From Streptomyces sp. NBC_00448 (GTDB lineage Bacteria > Actinomycetota > Actinomycetes > Streptomycetales > Streptomycetaceae): a stretch of DNA of 64,000 nucleotides. The notes under the pieces were generated by a model, which worked only from the letters and a program-made list of their open reading frames with translations, was not told where the DNA came from and did no database searches. A program made the translations under genes and the position numbers. Below, one piece after another: positions 27,338-36,200 of the stretch (its first letter is position 1; each line of letters opens with the position of its first letter). The stretch covers positions 2,793,001 to 2,857,000 of the forward strand of contig NZ_CP107913.1 of the NCBI RefSeq assembly GCF_036014115.1. The letters are read 5' to 3'.

Positions 27338-28869
27338 GGTGTCGTCTCCTGTCGTTCGTCGGGGGAAGTACCGGGAGTGCGGGGAGCGCCGGGCGTACGG
27401 GGAGCGCCGGGCGTACGGGGGATGCTGTCGTCGGAGCCGGCGGCGCGGTGGGCGGCGAGGAAGGCGGCCACCGCGGGTCCGGTCGCCTCCTCGTCGGTGC
27501 GCCAGCTGCACACCGACAGCCGTACGGCGCCGCGCCCCTTCCACTGGGTGGGCGTCACCCAGCAGGTGCCCTCGGAGTTGAGCCGCTCGACCACCCGGTT
27601 GGTGTGCGCGTCGTCGCCGATCCGCAGCAGCACCTGGTTGAGCCGGACCGGCGCCAGGAGGTCGATGCCGGGTTCCGCGGCGAGCCGGACGGCGAGGCGG
27701 CAGGCGGCGGCGCAGTTGCGGTCGACCAGGTCCGCGATGCCCTGCCGGCCGAGGTGGTGCAGCACCGCCCACAGCGTCAGTGAGCGGGCCCGCTGGGACA
27801 TCTCCACCCGGTAGTTCATCGGGTCGCGGCCGGTGCGTTCGGTGCTGTGGATGTAGTCGGCGTGGATGCCGACCGCCTGGTGGAAGGGCTCGGGCCGGGC
27901 GCAGAACGCCAGCCCGCTGTCGTAGGGGGTGTTGAGCCACTTGTGGCCGTCGCAGGACCAGGAGTCGGCCAGGTCGGCGCCGTCCAGCAGCCGGCGGCGG
28001 CGCGGCGTGGCCGCGGCCCACAGCCCGAACGCGCCGTCGAGGTGCAGCCAGCCGCCGTACGCGTGGGTGACCTCGGCGACGGCCCGCAGCGGGTCGACCG
28101 AGCCGCAGTTGATCGACCCGACCTGGCCGCACACGATCAGCCCGCCGGGCGCCGCCGCGGCCAGCTCGCGCAGGTGGGGCACCGCCATCCGGCCCTCGTC
28201 GTCGGCCTCCACGTAGCGGATCGCGCCGCCCAGGCCCAGCAGCCGCAGGCAGCGCAGCACCGAGATGTGGGTCTCCTTGCCGACCAGTACGGTCAGCGGC
28301 GGCGCGGCGGACATGCCCTGCTCGTTGACCGTCCAGCCGGCCTGCCGGAGTTGGTGCTCGCGGGCCGCGGCCAGGCAGACCAGGTTGGCGGTGGTGCAGC
28401 CGGAGGTCAGGCCCATCACGGTGCCGGCCGGCAGCCCGAGCAGTTTCACCAGCCAGCTCTCGCAGACCTCTTCGGCGACCGAGGAGAGCGGGCTGAGGTC
28501 GTGGAAGACGTCGCACTGGTCCCACACACTGGTCAGCCAGTCCGCGGCGACGCCGACCGGCAGCGCGCCGCCGACCGCGTAGCCGAAGCTGCGGGCCGCG
28601 CCGGAGGCCAGCGCCCCGGCCTCCCCGGCCGCGATCAGCCGCTGCACGGTGTCCTGTTCGGAGTGGCCGGCGATCGGCAGCGGGCCGCCGAGCAGGTCGG
28701 CCAGCCGGCCGGGGTCGTGGGCGCGCACCGGGCGGTCGGCGGACAGATACGTCTCCGCGTAGCCGGCGACTTCGGCGAGCACACCGCGGGGCTCCTGGCC
28801 GGGCTCGTGGCCGGACGGGTTCCTCGGCCTGGCGAACGGGTGGGCCGTCACCGCCTGCTGTCCCCTCAC
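27334..28869 (-). CDS. PLP-dependent group II amino acid decarboxylase
   Basis: A 511-residue protein of the pyridoxal-dependent decarboxylase family (PF00282). The PLP lysine is Lys310 in SCDGHKWLNTPYD, Asp278 in LHLDGAFGLW contacts the pyridine nitrogen, and the upstream TSGCTTANLVCLAAAR loop binds the phosphate. The family makes amines from aromatic amino acids, Glu, diaminobutyrate or Asp; the sequence does not tell which. The C-terminus has three tandem PRTPGA-type repeats from an 18-bp DNA repeat. It is translationally coupled with the GNAT gene and divergent from the PKS, so it probably provides the amine part of the cluster's product. Start is the GTG at 28869. Confidence 0.88.
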   Translation of the reverse strand: MRGQQAVTAHPFARPRNPSGHEPGQEPRGVLAEVAGYAETYLSADRPVRAHDPGRLADLLGGPLPIAGHSEQDTVQRLIAAGEAGALASGAARSFGYAVGGALPVGVAADWLTSVWDQCDVFHDLSPLSSVAEEVCESWLVKLLGLPAGTVMGLTSGCTTANLVCLAAAREHQLRQAGWTVNEQGMSAAPPLTVLVGKETHISVLRCLRLLGLGGAIRYVEADDEGRMAVPHLRELAAAAPGGLIVCGQVGSINCGSVDPLRAVAEVTHAYGGWLHLDGAFGLWAAATPRRRRLLDGADLADSWSCDGHKWLNTPYDSGLAFCARPEPFHQAVGIHADYIHSTERTGRDPMNYRVEMSQRARSLTLWAVLHHLGRQGIADLVDRNCAAACRLAVRLAAEPGIDLLAPVRLNQVLLRIGDDAHTNRVVERLNSEGTCWVTPTQWKGRGAVRLSVCSWRTDEEATGPAVAAFLAAHRAAGSDDSIPRTPGAPRTPGAPRTPGTSPDERQETTP

Positions 28870-29599
28870 GTCTTACGCCCTCTCTGCCGTCTCGCGTGCT
28901 GCGCCCTGAACAGTAAGGCGGCTGTTTCCGACCCGCCCACCAGGGAAGTGTCTTTCATTCCAACGAGGTACAGCGTGTGCTGATTCGGTGATAACCCGGT
29001 GGATCGCGGCGCCGCGCCCGTACACGGAACGGCGGGAATATCCGGGCCACAACAATGTACCCGTAGGGGCAATTATGCGGTGCCGCATAATTGCCCCGAA
29101 CGCCGGTCCGATGCCACGGGACCGCCCAATCCGCGGACGACTCCAGGTAGTTGGACCCGTTCGGGTGATGTCGCCGCGACGGGTTGCACAGGTGGTGCGG
29201 TTGGCTGCTTCACTTGGTGACATCCGGTCGGTTCCGAGCAGAACCAGGACCGGTTCTTCCGAGCACGCATTCGACCACCGAGCCACGCCGAGCAGCGCTG
29301 ATCACCGCCAGATGCCGTTACCGGTCCGGATGAATCCCGTTCACCGGACGCCGACAAAGTCGATCCGCCGACCGAATTCCGCTCCGCCGGCCCGAATTCC
29401 CGCACCCGCGGACCCACTTCCGTCCGGTCCGTCGGCGACAACGCCGGCACCGGCCGGCACCTCTGTCGAGAAATCGCGTCGCGGGCGCTTCGCCACGCCG
29501 CCGGGCGCGCGAATCCTCCGGCCGCCGGGCCGTCGGCAACGCGGCGCGGATCACCGGAAATCCGCGCCGTTTCCCCGTCTTCGAAGGAGAGCACTCCAG
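28870..29599. promoter_or_regulatory. 730-bp divergent control region of the polyketide cluster
   Basis: No convincing gene lies between the decarboxylase start and the PKS start. The region is lower in GC than the genes. It holds a perfect 32-bp palindrome (29066-29097), a GAACC-N6-GGTTC inverted repeat (29241-29256), a TTCCGAGCA direct repeat (29232-29240 and 29257-29265), and four CCGAGC words between 29234 and 29293. The PKS frame is open back to 28988, but a ribosome site at 29584-29590 and the KS domain start favour 29600, leaving a long leader. I expect both promoters and regulator sites here. Confidence 0.6.
29066..29097. promoter_or_regulatory. Perfect 32-bp palindrome in the cluster's control region
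   Basis: The 15-base arm GGGGCAATTATGCGG (29066-29080) is exactly complementary to CCGCATAATTGCCCC (29083-29097) around a TG. The AT-rich core AATTATGC is conspicuous in DNA this GC-rich. The size and symmetry fit an operator for a dimeric repressor; as RNA it would form a stable hairpin. No dedicated regulator gene is adjacent. Confidence 0.7.
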
Positions 29600-32500
29600 T
29601 TGGAAACAGAACCCATTGCCGTCGTCGGCGTCGGCTGCACCCTGCCCGGAAGCGTGCACACCCTGGAGGAGGCCCGGGCGGTCTTCGAGGAGGGCCGCGA
29701 CTGCGTCCGTGAGGTCCCGCCGGAACGCTGGGACGTCGATGCGCTCTACGACGCGGACCCGCTCAGCCCCGGCCACACCTACGTCCGGCACGGCGGCTTC
29801 GTCGACGACATCGACCGGTTCGACGCCGCCTTCTTCGGCATCTCCGACGTGGAGGCCGTGCACATGGACCCGCAGCAGCGGATGCTGCTGCAGACCGTGT
29901 GGCACGCCCTGGAGAACGCCGGGCAGAACCCCGACGAGCTCTCCGGCAGCAACACCGGCGTCTTCATGGCGCTGATGTCCTACGACTACTCCACGATGAA
30001 GAACCGCGGCGGCCTGGAGACCATCAGCGCCTACGAGGCGATGGACACCGACAGCATCTCCGCGGGCCGGGTCGCGCACTTCCTCGGCCTGCGCGGCCCG
30101 TGCCTGACCGTGGACACCGCCTGTTCCGGCTCGCTGGTCGCGCTGCACCTGGCCCGGCAGTCCATCCTCACCGGCGAGTGCGACTCCGCGATCGTGGCCG
30201 GCGCCAACGCGATCCTCGCGCCCAACGTGCACATCTCCTTCTCCAAGCTCGGCCTGTTCTCCCGGGCCGGCCAGTGCCGCACCTTCGACGCCGACGCCGA
30301 CGGGTACGTCCGCAGCGAGGGCTGCGTGGCGGTGCTGCTCAAGCGGCAGTCGCTCGCCGAGGAGCACGGCGACCCGATCCTGGCCAGCGTGGTGGGCACC
30401 GCGCTCAACCACACCGGCCGCACCCGCACCCTCACCACGCCCGACGGCAGCAGCCAGCAGCGGGTGATCCGGGCCGCGCTGACCGGCGCCGGCGTGCAGC
30501 CCACCCAGGTGGACTACGTGGAGGCGCACGGCACCGGCACTCCGGTCGGCGACCCCATCGAGATGGACGCCATCCTGCGCACCTACGGCGCCGCCCGCCC
30601 CGCCGACCAGCCGCTCTACGTCAGCTCTGGGAAGAGCAACGTCGGGCACATCGAGGCCGGCGCCGGCCTGCTCGGGGTGGTCAGGGCCGCGCTGTCGCTG
30701 GACCGGGAGACGATCTACCCGAGCCTGCACCTGAACCGGCTGCACCCGAAGATCGACCTGGCCGGCAGCCCCGTGCAGATCCCCGGCGAACCGGTGAGCT
30801 GGCCGCGCCGCGACACCCCCCGGATGGCCGCGGTCAACTCCTTCGGCTACAGCGGCACCAACGCCCACGCGCTGCTGCGCGAGGCGCCCCGGCCCCGGCC
30901 GGCCGATCCGCAGCCGCCGGCCGCCGCGCCGTCGCGTACCGACGAACTGCTGGTGCTCTCGGCGAAGTCGGCCGACAGCCTGCGGGAACTCGCTGGCCGT
31001 TGGGCTGACTTCCTGTCCCGCACCAAGCAACAGGACCTTCCCGCAGCGGTGTTCACCGCCGCAGCCGGACGCGCCGCGCTGCGGCACCGGATCGCGGTGA
31101 CCGGCCGCGGCGGCAGCCAACTCGCCAACAGCCTGCGCCAGTGGCAGACCGGCCGCGCCTCGGCCGCCGTCTCCAGCGGCCACCCGCGCGGTACCGCCGA
31201 GGTCGCCTTCGTCTTCTCCGGCCAGGGCACCCAGTACCCGGGAATGGCCCGCGAACTGTACGAGCGGGAACCGGCGTTCGCCGACGCGATCGACCGCTGC
31301 GCCGCGGCGATGGACGGCACCCTCGAAGTGCCCCTGCGCGACGTGCTGTTCGGCGACGCGGGTGAGGGCGCGGAGGAGGCCAAGGCGGCCGAGGGCGCCG
31401 AGGGTGCCGAGGGAGCGGAGGGCGCCGAGGGAGCGGAGGGCGCCGAGGGAGCGGAGGGCGCCGAGAAGGCCGAGGGCGCCGCCGCCCCCGACATCCACGA
31501 CACCCGCTTCGCCCAGCCCGCGCTGTTCGCCGTCGAGTACGCCCTCGCCGAGTTGCTGCGCTCCTGGGGCGTGCGCCCCTCCGCGGTGACCGGGCACAGC
31601 ATCGGCGAGCTGGTCGCCGCCTGCGTCGGCGGCATGCTGACGCTGGAGGACGCGGCCCGCTTCAGCGTGCAGCGCGGCCGGGTGATGGCCGAACTGCCCC
31701 GCGAGGGAAGGATGCTGGCGGTCAGCGCCGACCCGGACACGGTCGCCGGCTGGCTCGCCGGGCGGGAGGAGCGGGTCGCGCTCGCCGCGGTCAACGGACC
31801 GCGCAGCGTGGTCGTCTCCGGCGCGGCCGACGCCGTCGAGGAGATCGCCGAACTCGCCGCGAAGGCCCGGGTGGACACCGCGTGGCTGCACACCTCGCAC
31901 GCCTTCCACTCCCCGCTGATGGACCCCGCACTGCCCGAACTGCACAAGCAAGCGGCCGAGTTGCGGCCGAACCGGCCCGAGTGCGCGGTGATCTCCGGCG
32001 CCACCGGCCGCCCGCTCACCGGTGAGGAGGGCCCGGAGTACTGGACCACCCAGGCCCGCGAGACCGTACGCTGCCAGGACGCGGTGCGCACCGCCGTCGA
32101 CTCCGGCTGCACCCTCGTGGTGGAGATCGGGCCGCACGCCGCGCTGGCCTCGCACATCGCCGAGGCGTTCGCCGACCGCGGGGTGACCGTCATCCCGACC
32201 CTCGACCGCGACCGGCAGGACGTACGGCGCGTACTGACCGCCGCCGGCGCCCTGTTCACCGCGGGCGCCGACCTCGCCGTGTCCCGGCTCTACCGCGGTG
32301 ACCGCTACCGGCGCACCTCGGCCGCGCCGCAGTACCCCTTCCGCAAGGACCGCTACTGGTGGGGCGACCCGTCCGCGCCGACCGAGAACGCCGCCGGTGC
32401 GGCCGCCACCATCGCCCCGGCCCCGCCGGTGACCGTGAGCGCGCCGGCCCCGACCGCCGCCCCGGCCGCCGCGACCGCCGCCGTGCCGGCGCCCGCCACC

Positions 32501-33811
32501 GCGATCCCCGCGCAGCGCCCCGAAGCGAGCATCCACGACCACCGCCTCACCGCCGCCGCGCCCTGGTCCGACCACCGGGTGCACGGCGCGACCGTCTTCC
32601 CCGCCACCGGCTACCTCGACCTGGCCGTCCGCGCGCTCACCGAGGCGGGTGGCGCGGCCAACGGACAGGGGCGCGGCCAACTCGTCCTCAGCGACGTGGA
32701 GTTCAACCGCCCGCTGGTGCTCCCGCCGGGCGTGCCGACCACCGCCCGGGTCACCCTGACCGCGCCCGAGCCGGGCGGTGAGCGCCGCTTCACCGTCACC
32801 GGCAGCAGCTCGGGGAGCAACTGGTCCGAGCACTGCCACGGCACCATCGCACCGGCCCCGCGCTCCGAGCGGGCCGGACGGCTGCCGGACGCGCTGCGCG
32901 CCGAGGCACCCCACGAGCTGCGCCCCGCCCAGCTCTACGGCACGCTGCGCGACGGCGGCCTCGAACACGGCTTCCACTTCGCCACCGTGCGCGAGCTGCG
33001 ACTGGCCGATCCCGGCCGCGAGGAGGCCCTCGGCCGAATCACCTCCGCGCCCGACGGCGCGCCCGCCGAGCCGCACCCGTACCGGCTCGCCACCGTGCTC
33101 GACGGCGCGCTCCAGCTCGCCGCCGCGCTCTTCCTCACCCCCGCGGGAGCGTCCGCCCCGACCGCAGGGGACAGCACGGAGAGCGGCGACACGCAGACCG
33201 GCGCCACGGAGACCGCCAACTCCCTGCTGGCCGGCGGCTACATCCCGGTCGCGTTGCGCCGGCTCACCCTGCCCGGGCCGCTGCCCGGCGAGGTCTGGGC
33301 GCATGTGCGGCGCCGCCCGCACGACGCGCGGACCGGCTTCGTGGTCGACCTGCGGCTGACCGACGCCGAGGGCCGGATCGTCGCCGACCTCGAAGGCGTC
33401 GAGTTCCGGCACGCCGGCGCGCTGGCCGGCGACGACCTGCCCGACCCCGGCGAGGGCGCCGGCAACGGCCCGGGCCGCAACCGCCGGGAGCTGCTGGAGG
33501 CGCTCGCGCCGCTCGGCCCCGAGGACCGCAAGCAGACGGTGATCGAGTGGCTCGCCGAGGAGGTCAGGGAGACGCTGGGCAAGGCGTCCGCCGAGATGGA
33601 CTCGGTCGCCGACGGCATCGACCCGTCCCTCGCGCTGCTGGAGATCGGCCTGGACTCCCTCCGCGTCACCGCGCTCCAGCGCCGTATCCAGGAGAAGTTG
33701 GAGTTCCGCTACAAGGCGATGGAAGCCCTCGACTACCAGACCATCGACGGGCTCGCGGACTTCCTCCTCGACCGCGTGCTGTCCCTGGAACCGGCCGCCG
33801 CGCCCGTCTGA
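29600..33811 (+). CDS. Iterative-type I PKS, KS-AT-DH-ACP
   Basis: A 1403-residue single-module synthase. KS (about 4-430) has the full triad Cys175 (DTACSGS), His310 (EAHGTGT), His350 (SNVGH). AT (about 530-880) has Ser667 in GHSIGE and the HAFHS motif of malonyl-CoA specificity; a Glu-Gly-Ala repeat (residues 597-627) interrupts it. DH (about 980-1260) is intact, with His992 in HRVHGATVFP and Asp1168 in DGALQ. ACP (about 1315-1395) carries Ser1353 in GLDSLR. There is no KR, ER, MT or TE. A separate ketoreductase follows in the operon. The domain set equals that of iterative PKSs paired with HemN-like radical SAM cyclopropanases. Start is a TTG with AAGGAGA nine bases upstream. Confidence 0.92.
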   Translation: METEPIAVVGVGCTLPGSVHTLEEARAVFEEGRDCVREVPPERWDVDALYDADPLSPGHTYVRHGGFVDDIDRFDAAFFGISDVEAVHMDPQQRMLLQTVWHALENAGQNPDELSGSNTGVFMALMSYDYSTMKNRGGLETISAYEAMDTDSISAGRVAHFLGLRGPCLTVDTACSGSLVALHLARQSILTGECDSAIVAGANAILAPNVHISFSKLGLFSRAGQCRTFDADADGYVRSEGCVAVLLKRQSLAEEHGDPILASVVGTALNHTGRTRTLTTPDGSSQQRVIRAALTGAGVQPTQVDYVEAHGTGTPVGDPIEMDAILRTYGAARPADQPLYVSSGKSNVGHIEAGAGLLGVVRAALSLDRETIYPSLHLNRLHPKIDLAGSPVQIPGEPVSWPRRDTPRMAAVNSFGYSGTNAHALLREAPRPRPADPQPPAAAPSRTDELLVLSAKSADSLRELAGRWADFLSRTKQQDLPAAVFTAAAGRAALRHRIAVTGRGGSQLANSLRQWQTGRASAAVSSGHPRGTAEVAFVFSGQGTQYPGMARELYEREPAFADAIDRCAAAMDGTLEVPLRDVLFGDAGEGAEEAKAAEGAEGAEGAEGAEGAEGAEGAEGAEKAEGAAAPDIHDTRFAQPALFAVEYALAELLRSWGVRPSAVTGHSIGELVAACVGGMLTLEDAARFSVQRGRVMAELPREGRMLAVSADPDTVAGWLAGREERVALAAVNGPRSVVVSGAADAVEEIAELAAKARVDTAWLHTSHAFHSPLMDPALPELHKQAAELRPNRPECAVISGATGRPLTGEEGPEYWTTQARETVRCQDAVRTAVDSGCTLVVEIGPHAALASHIAEAFADRGVTVIPTLDRDRQDVRRVLTAAGALFTAGADLAVSRLYRGDRYRRTSAAPQYPFRKDRYWWGDPSAPTENAAGAAATIAPAPPVTVSAPAPTAAPAAATAAVPAPATAIPAQRPEASIHDHRLTAAAPWSDHRVHGATVFPATGYLDLAVRALTEAGGAANGQGRGQLVLSDVEFNRPLVLPPGVPTTARVTLTAPEPGGERRFTVTGSSSGSNWSEHCHGTIAPAPRSERAGRLPDALRAEAPHELRPAQLYGTLRDGGLEHGFHFATVRELRLADPGREEALGRITSAPDGAPAEPHPYRLATVLDGALQLAAALFLTPAGASAPTAGDSTESGDTQTGATETANSLLAGGYIPVALRRLTLPGPLPGEVWAHVRRRPHDARTGFVVDLRLTDAEGRIVADLEGVEFRHAGALAGDDLPDPGEGAGNGPGRNRRELLEALAPLGPEDRKQTVIEWLAEEVRETLGKASAEMDSVADGIDPSLALLEIGLDSLRVTALQRRIQEKLEFRYKAMEALDYQTIDGLADFLLDRVLSLEPAAAPV
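31388..31479 (+). repeat. In-frame 18-bp tandem repeat within the PKS AT domain
   Basis: Three near-exact copies of an 18-bp unit (GGCGCCGAGGGAGCGGAG) plus diverged flanks encode a Glu-Gly-Ala run of about 30 residues. It lies after the start of the AT domain and before the QPALFAVEYAL helix. The insertion keeps the frame. Such repeats change copy number by slippage. Confidence 0.85.
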
Positions 33812-33895
33812 TCCCCCCGTGCCCGTACGCAGCCGTACCCGGCGCGCCCCAGCGCCCCGAACCCGCGAAAACCTCCCGGAGGAATGAGCCGGACC

Positions 33896-35329
33896 ATGCT
33901 GGATTCCACGTACGTCACGGACTACATCGACAGCCACCTCGAACAACGCCAGGTCAACAAGATCCAGCACGGCTTCCCGTCGCCGCGCTACTGGACCGAA
34001 CCCACCGTCGCCGCCGACGAGATCAGCGAGGACCGCCGCAAGCTGCAGAAGGCCGGCCAGGCGCCCGACCTGTTCCTGTACATCGGCGTGCCGTACTGCA
34101 TCAAGACCGACCCGGGGAAGTGCGGCTACTGCCTGTTCCCGGTCGAGGAGTTCAAGGGCAACGACGCCCTGGAGGACTACTACGGCTACGTCGAGCGCGA
34201 AGCAGAGCTGCACCGGGACCGGTTGACCGGCGCCCGGCTCGGCTCCGCGTACTTCGGCGGCGGCACCTCCAACCTGTACCGCCCGGCGCACTACCTGAAG
34301 ATCATGGAGCTGGTGAACCGGCTCTTCCCGGACATCGCCGAGGGCGCCGACCTCACCCTGGAAGGCATCCCGCAGCTCTTCACCCGCGACAAGATGCAGG
34401 CCATCCGCGACTCCGGGATGAACCGGATCAGCATGGGCGTCCAGCAGGTCAACGAGCGGCTGAACAGCCTCAGCGGCCGCAAGCAGACCACCCGGCACGT
34501 CATCCAGAGCCTGGACTGGGCGCGGGAGTTCGGCCTCGCCGCCAACGTCGACGTGATCTTCGGCTGGCCGCAGCAGACCGTCGAGACCATGCTGGAGGAC
34601 CTCAAGACCCTCGTCTCCTGGGACGTCTACGACATCACCCACTACGAGCTGAACGTCGGCGGCCCCACCGACTTCGCGCTCAACCGCTTCCACGAACTGC
34701 CCAGCACCCTCAGCAACCTGGAGATGTACCGGGTCGGCCGGGACTACCTGCTCGACCAGGGCTACGAGCAGCACGGCGCGTACAGCTTCCGCAAGCCCGG
34801 TGACCCGACCAGCCGGGACTTCCGCGAGGGCTACCGGCCCCAACTCCACGACGTCGCGGACGCGGTGGGCCTCGGCTACGCGGCCATCTCGTTCTTCGGC
34901 GCCGCCACCCTCGGACCGGGCCGCTCCTGGTCGTACATCAACCAGCGCAACCTGTCGCTGTACAAGGCCGCGGTCGACGAGGGCCGGCTGCCGGTCGAAC
35001 GGGCCTTCCGCTACCAGTCCGACGACTGGGTGCTGGCCACCGTCTTCCGGCACCTGCTCGGCATGGAACTGGACCGGTCCGGGCTGCGCGCCGCGATGGG
35101 CGTCGACGTGTACGAGGAGTTCGCCACCGTCTGGGACGGGCTCGCCTCGCGCGGCCTGGCCGAGATCACCCCGGAGAAGATCACCCTGGTCGGCGACGGC
35201 CCGTTCTACACCCCGATGGTCTCCACGCTGCTCGCCGAGGAGCGGTACCGCGCGCTGCGCGAGCGGGAGGTCGACAACAAGAAGGCGAAGCTCGTGATGG
35301 CCGGGGAGGGGGCCGGCAGTGGCCGATGA
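33896..35329 (+). CDS. HemN-like radical SAM enzyme, likely polyketide cyclopropanase or methylase
   Basis: A 477-residue protein of the coproporphyrinogen-III-oxidase-like (class C) radical SAM family. The cluster cysteines are Cys68, Cys76 and Cys79 in PYCIKTDPGKCGYCLF, a CX7CX2C pattern instead of HemN's CX3CX2C. The SAM motif GGGTSNLY, then GMNRISMGVQQ and NVDVIFGWPQQT, follow the HemN order, with a HemN_C-like winged domain near the C-terminus (VGLGYAAISFFG onwards). Jawsamycin-type pathways use such an enzyme to add cyclopropanes to the growing polyketide. GGAGGA ends just before an ATG at 33884; the ATG at 33896 gives better spacing. It overlaps the SDR gene by 11 bp. Confidence 0.85.
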   Translation: MLDSTYVTDYIDSHLEQRQVNKIQHGFPSPRYWTEPTVAADEISEDRRKLQKAGQAPDLFLYIGVPYCIKTDPGKCGYCLFPVEEFKGNDALEDYYGYVEREAELHRDRLTGARLGSAYFGGGTSNLYRPAHYLKIMELVNRLFPDIAEGADLTLEGIPQLFTRDKMQAIRDSGMNRISMGVQQVNERLNSLSGRKQTTRHVIQSLDWAREFGLAANVDVIFGWPQQTVETMLEDLKTLVSWDVYDITHYELNVGGPTDFALNRFHELPSTLSNLEMYRVGRDYLLDQGYEQHGAYSFRKPGDPTSRDFREGYRPQLHDVADAVGLGYAAISFFGAATLGPGRSWSYINQRNLSLYKAAVDEGRLPVERAFRYQSDDWVLATVFRHLLGMELDRSGLRAAMGVDVYEEFATVWDGLASRGLAEITPEKITLVGDGPFYTPMVSTLLAEERYRALREREVDNKKAKLVMAGEGAGSGR

Positions 35330-36083
35330 CCTGCCGCTGAGCGGGCGCAAGTGCGTGATCACCGGCGGCGCGCGAGGGATCGGCGCCGCGGTGGTCCGGC
35401 TCGCGCTCGCGCAGGGCGCCCACGTGGTCTTCGGCTACCACTCCAGCGCCGCTGCCGCCGCCGAACTGTCCGACGAGATGAGCGCCGCCTACCCCGACCA
35501 GCAGTGCACCGCGCTGCCGGGCCGGGTCGGCGACACCGTGGACGCGAGCCGGTTCGCCGCGGACGCGCTGCGCGCGCTCGACGGGGAGCTGGACGTCCTC
35601 GTCAACAACGCGGGCGTCACCCACGACGTCAGCTTCGCCCGGATGCGCCGCGAGCAGTGGGACGAGGTGGTGGAGACCAACCTCGGCAGCATGTTCAACG
35701 TGACCCGGCCGCTGGTGATGCCGCTGGTACGGCGCCGGCGCGGCACCGTCGTCAACGTCACCTCCGCCTCCGGTATCCACGGCGCGCCGGGCCAGACCGC
35801 GTACTCCGCCTCCAAGTCCGGGGTGATCGGCTTCACCAAGGCGCTGGCGAAGGAGGTCGGCGGCCTCGGGGTGACCGTGAACGCGGTCGCGCCCGGCTTC
35901 ATCGCCACCGACATGACGGCCGCGATCCCCGAGCCGCAGCTCGAACGCGTCAAAAGCCTCATCCCGACACGGGAGTTCGGCTCGGCGGAGGACGTCGCCG
36001 CGCTGGTGTGCTTCCTCGCGTCGGACCGGGCGCGCTACATCACCGGGCAGGTCATCGAGATGTCCGGCGGCCTCACCCTCTGA
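35319..36083 (+). CDS. FabG-like SDR ketoreductase acting in trans with the PKS
   Basis: A 254-residue short-chain dehydrogenase of the 3-oxoacyl-ACP reductase type. The cofactor loop GGARGIG, the NNAG motif, the catalytic Ser in NVTSASGIHG and the Tyr-x-x-x-Lys in YSASKSGVIGF are all intact, and PGFIATDM is the usual cofactor/lid region. Its start (GTG) lies inside the radical SAM gene with an 11-bp overlap, so the two are translationally coupled. Because the PKS has an intact DH but no KR, this enzyme most likely reduces the ACP-bound beta-keto intermediates in trans. Confidence 0.92.
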   Translation: MADDLPLSGRKCVITGGARGIGAAVVRLALAQGAHVVFGYHSSAAAAAELSDEMSAAYPDQQCTALPGRVGDTVDASRFAADALRALDGELDVLVNNAGVTHDVSFARMRREQWDEVVETNLGSMFNVTRPLVMPLVRRRRGTVVNVTSASGIHGAPGQTAYSASKSGVIGFTKALAKEVGGLGVTVNAVAPGFIATDMTAAIPEPQLERVKSLIPTREFGSAEDVAALVCFLASDRARYITGQVIEMSGGLTL

Positions 36084-36200
36084 TCCGCCCCGGGTGGCCT
36101 TCCCCGTCCGCCCGGGCCTCCCGCTCCCCCTGCACCTCGTTTCCCCCGCCTTCCCCTCCCACTCCCCCGCCCCTTCGACCCACCTCCGAGGAGAGAACCC

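Noticed and set aside
29232..29293. SARP-type direct repeats upstream of the PKS
   Set aside because: The CCGAGC words are 25, 19 and 10 bases apart, not the 11 or 22 bp expected for SARP sites, so I do not call them binding sites.
29000..29600. N-terminal extension of the PKS from the in-frame start at 28988
   Set aside because: The extension is Arg/Pro-rich with no domain, it spans the 32-bp palindrome, and a good ribosome site precedes the TTG at 29600 where the KS begins.
29600..33811. Ketoreductase or thioesterase domain in the PKS
   Set aside because: Between DH and ACP there is only about 50 residues, too short for a KR, and the protein ends right after the ACP.
29318..35362. A 2014-codon open frame on the minus strand opposite the PKS operon
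   Set aside because: It is an antisense shadow caused by high GC third positions; the composition is low-complexity Gly/Ala/Arg/Val and the opposite strand has intact PKS, radical SAM and SDR motifs.
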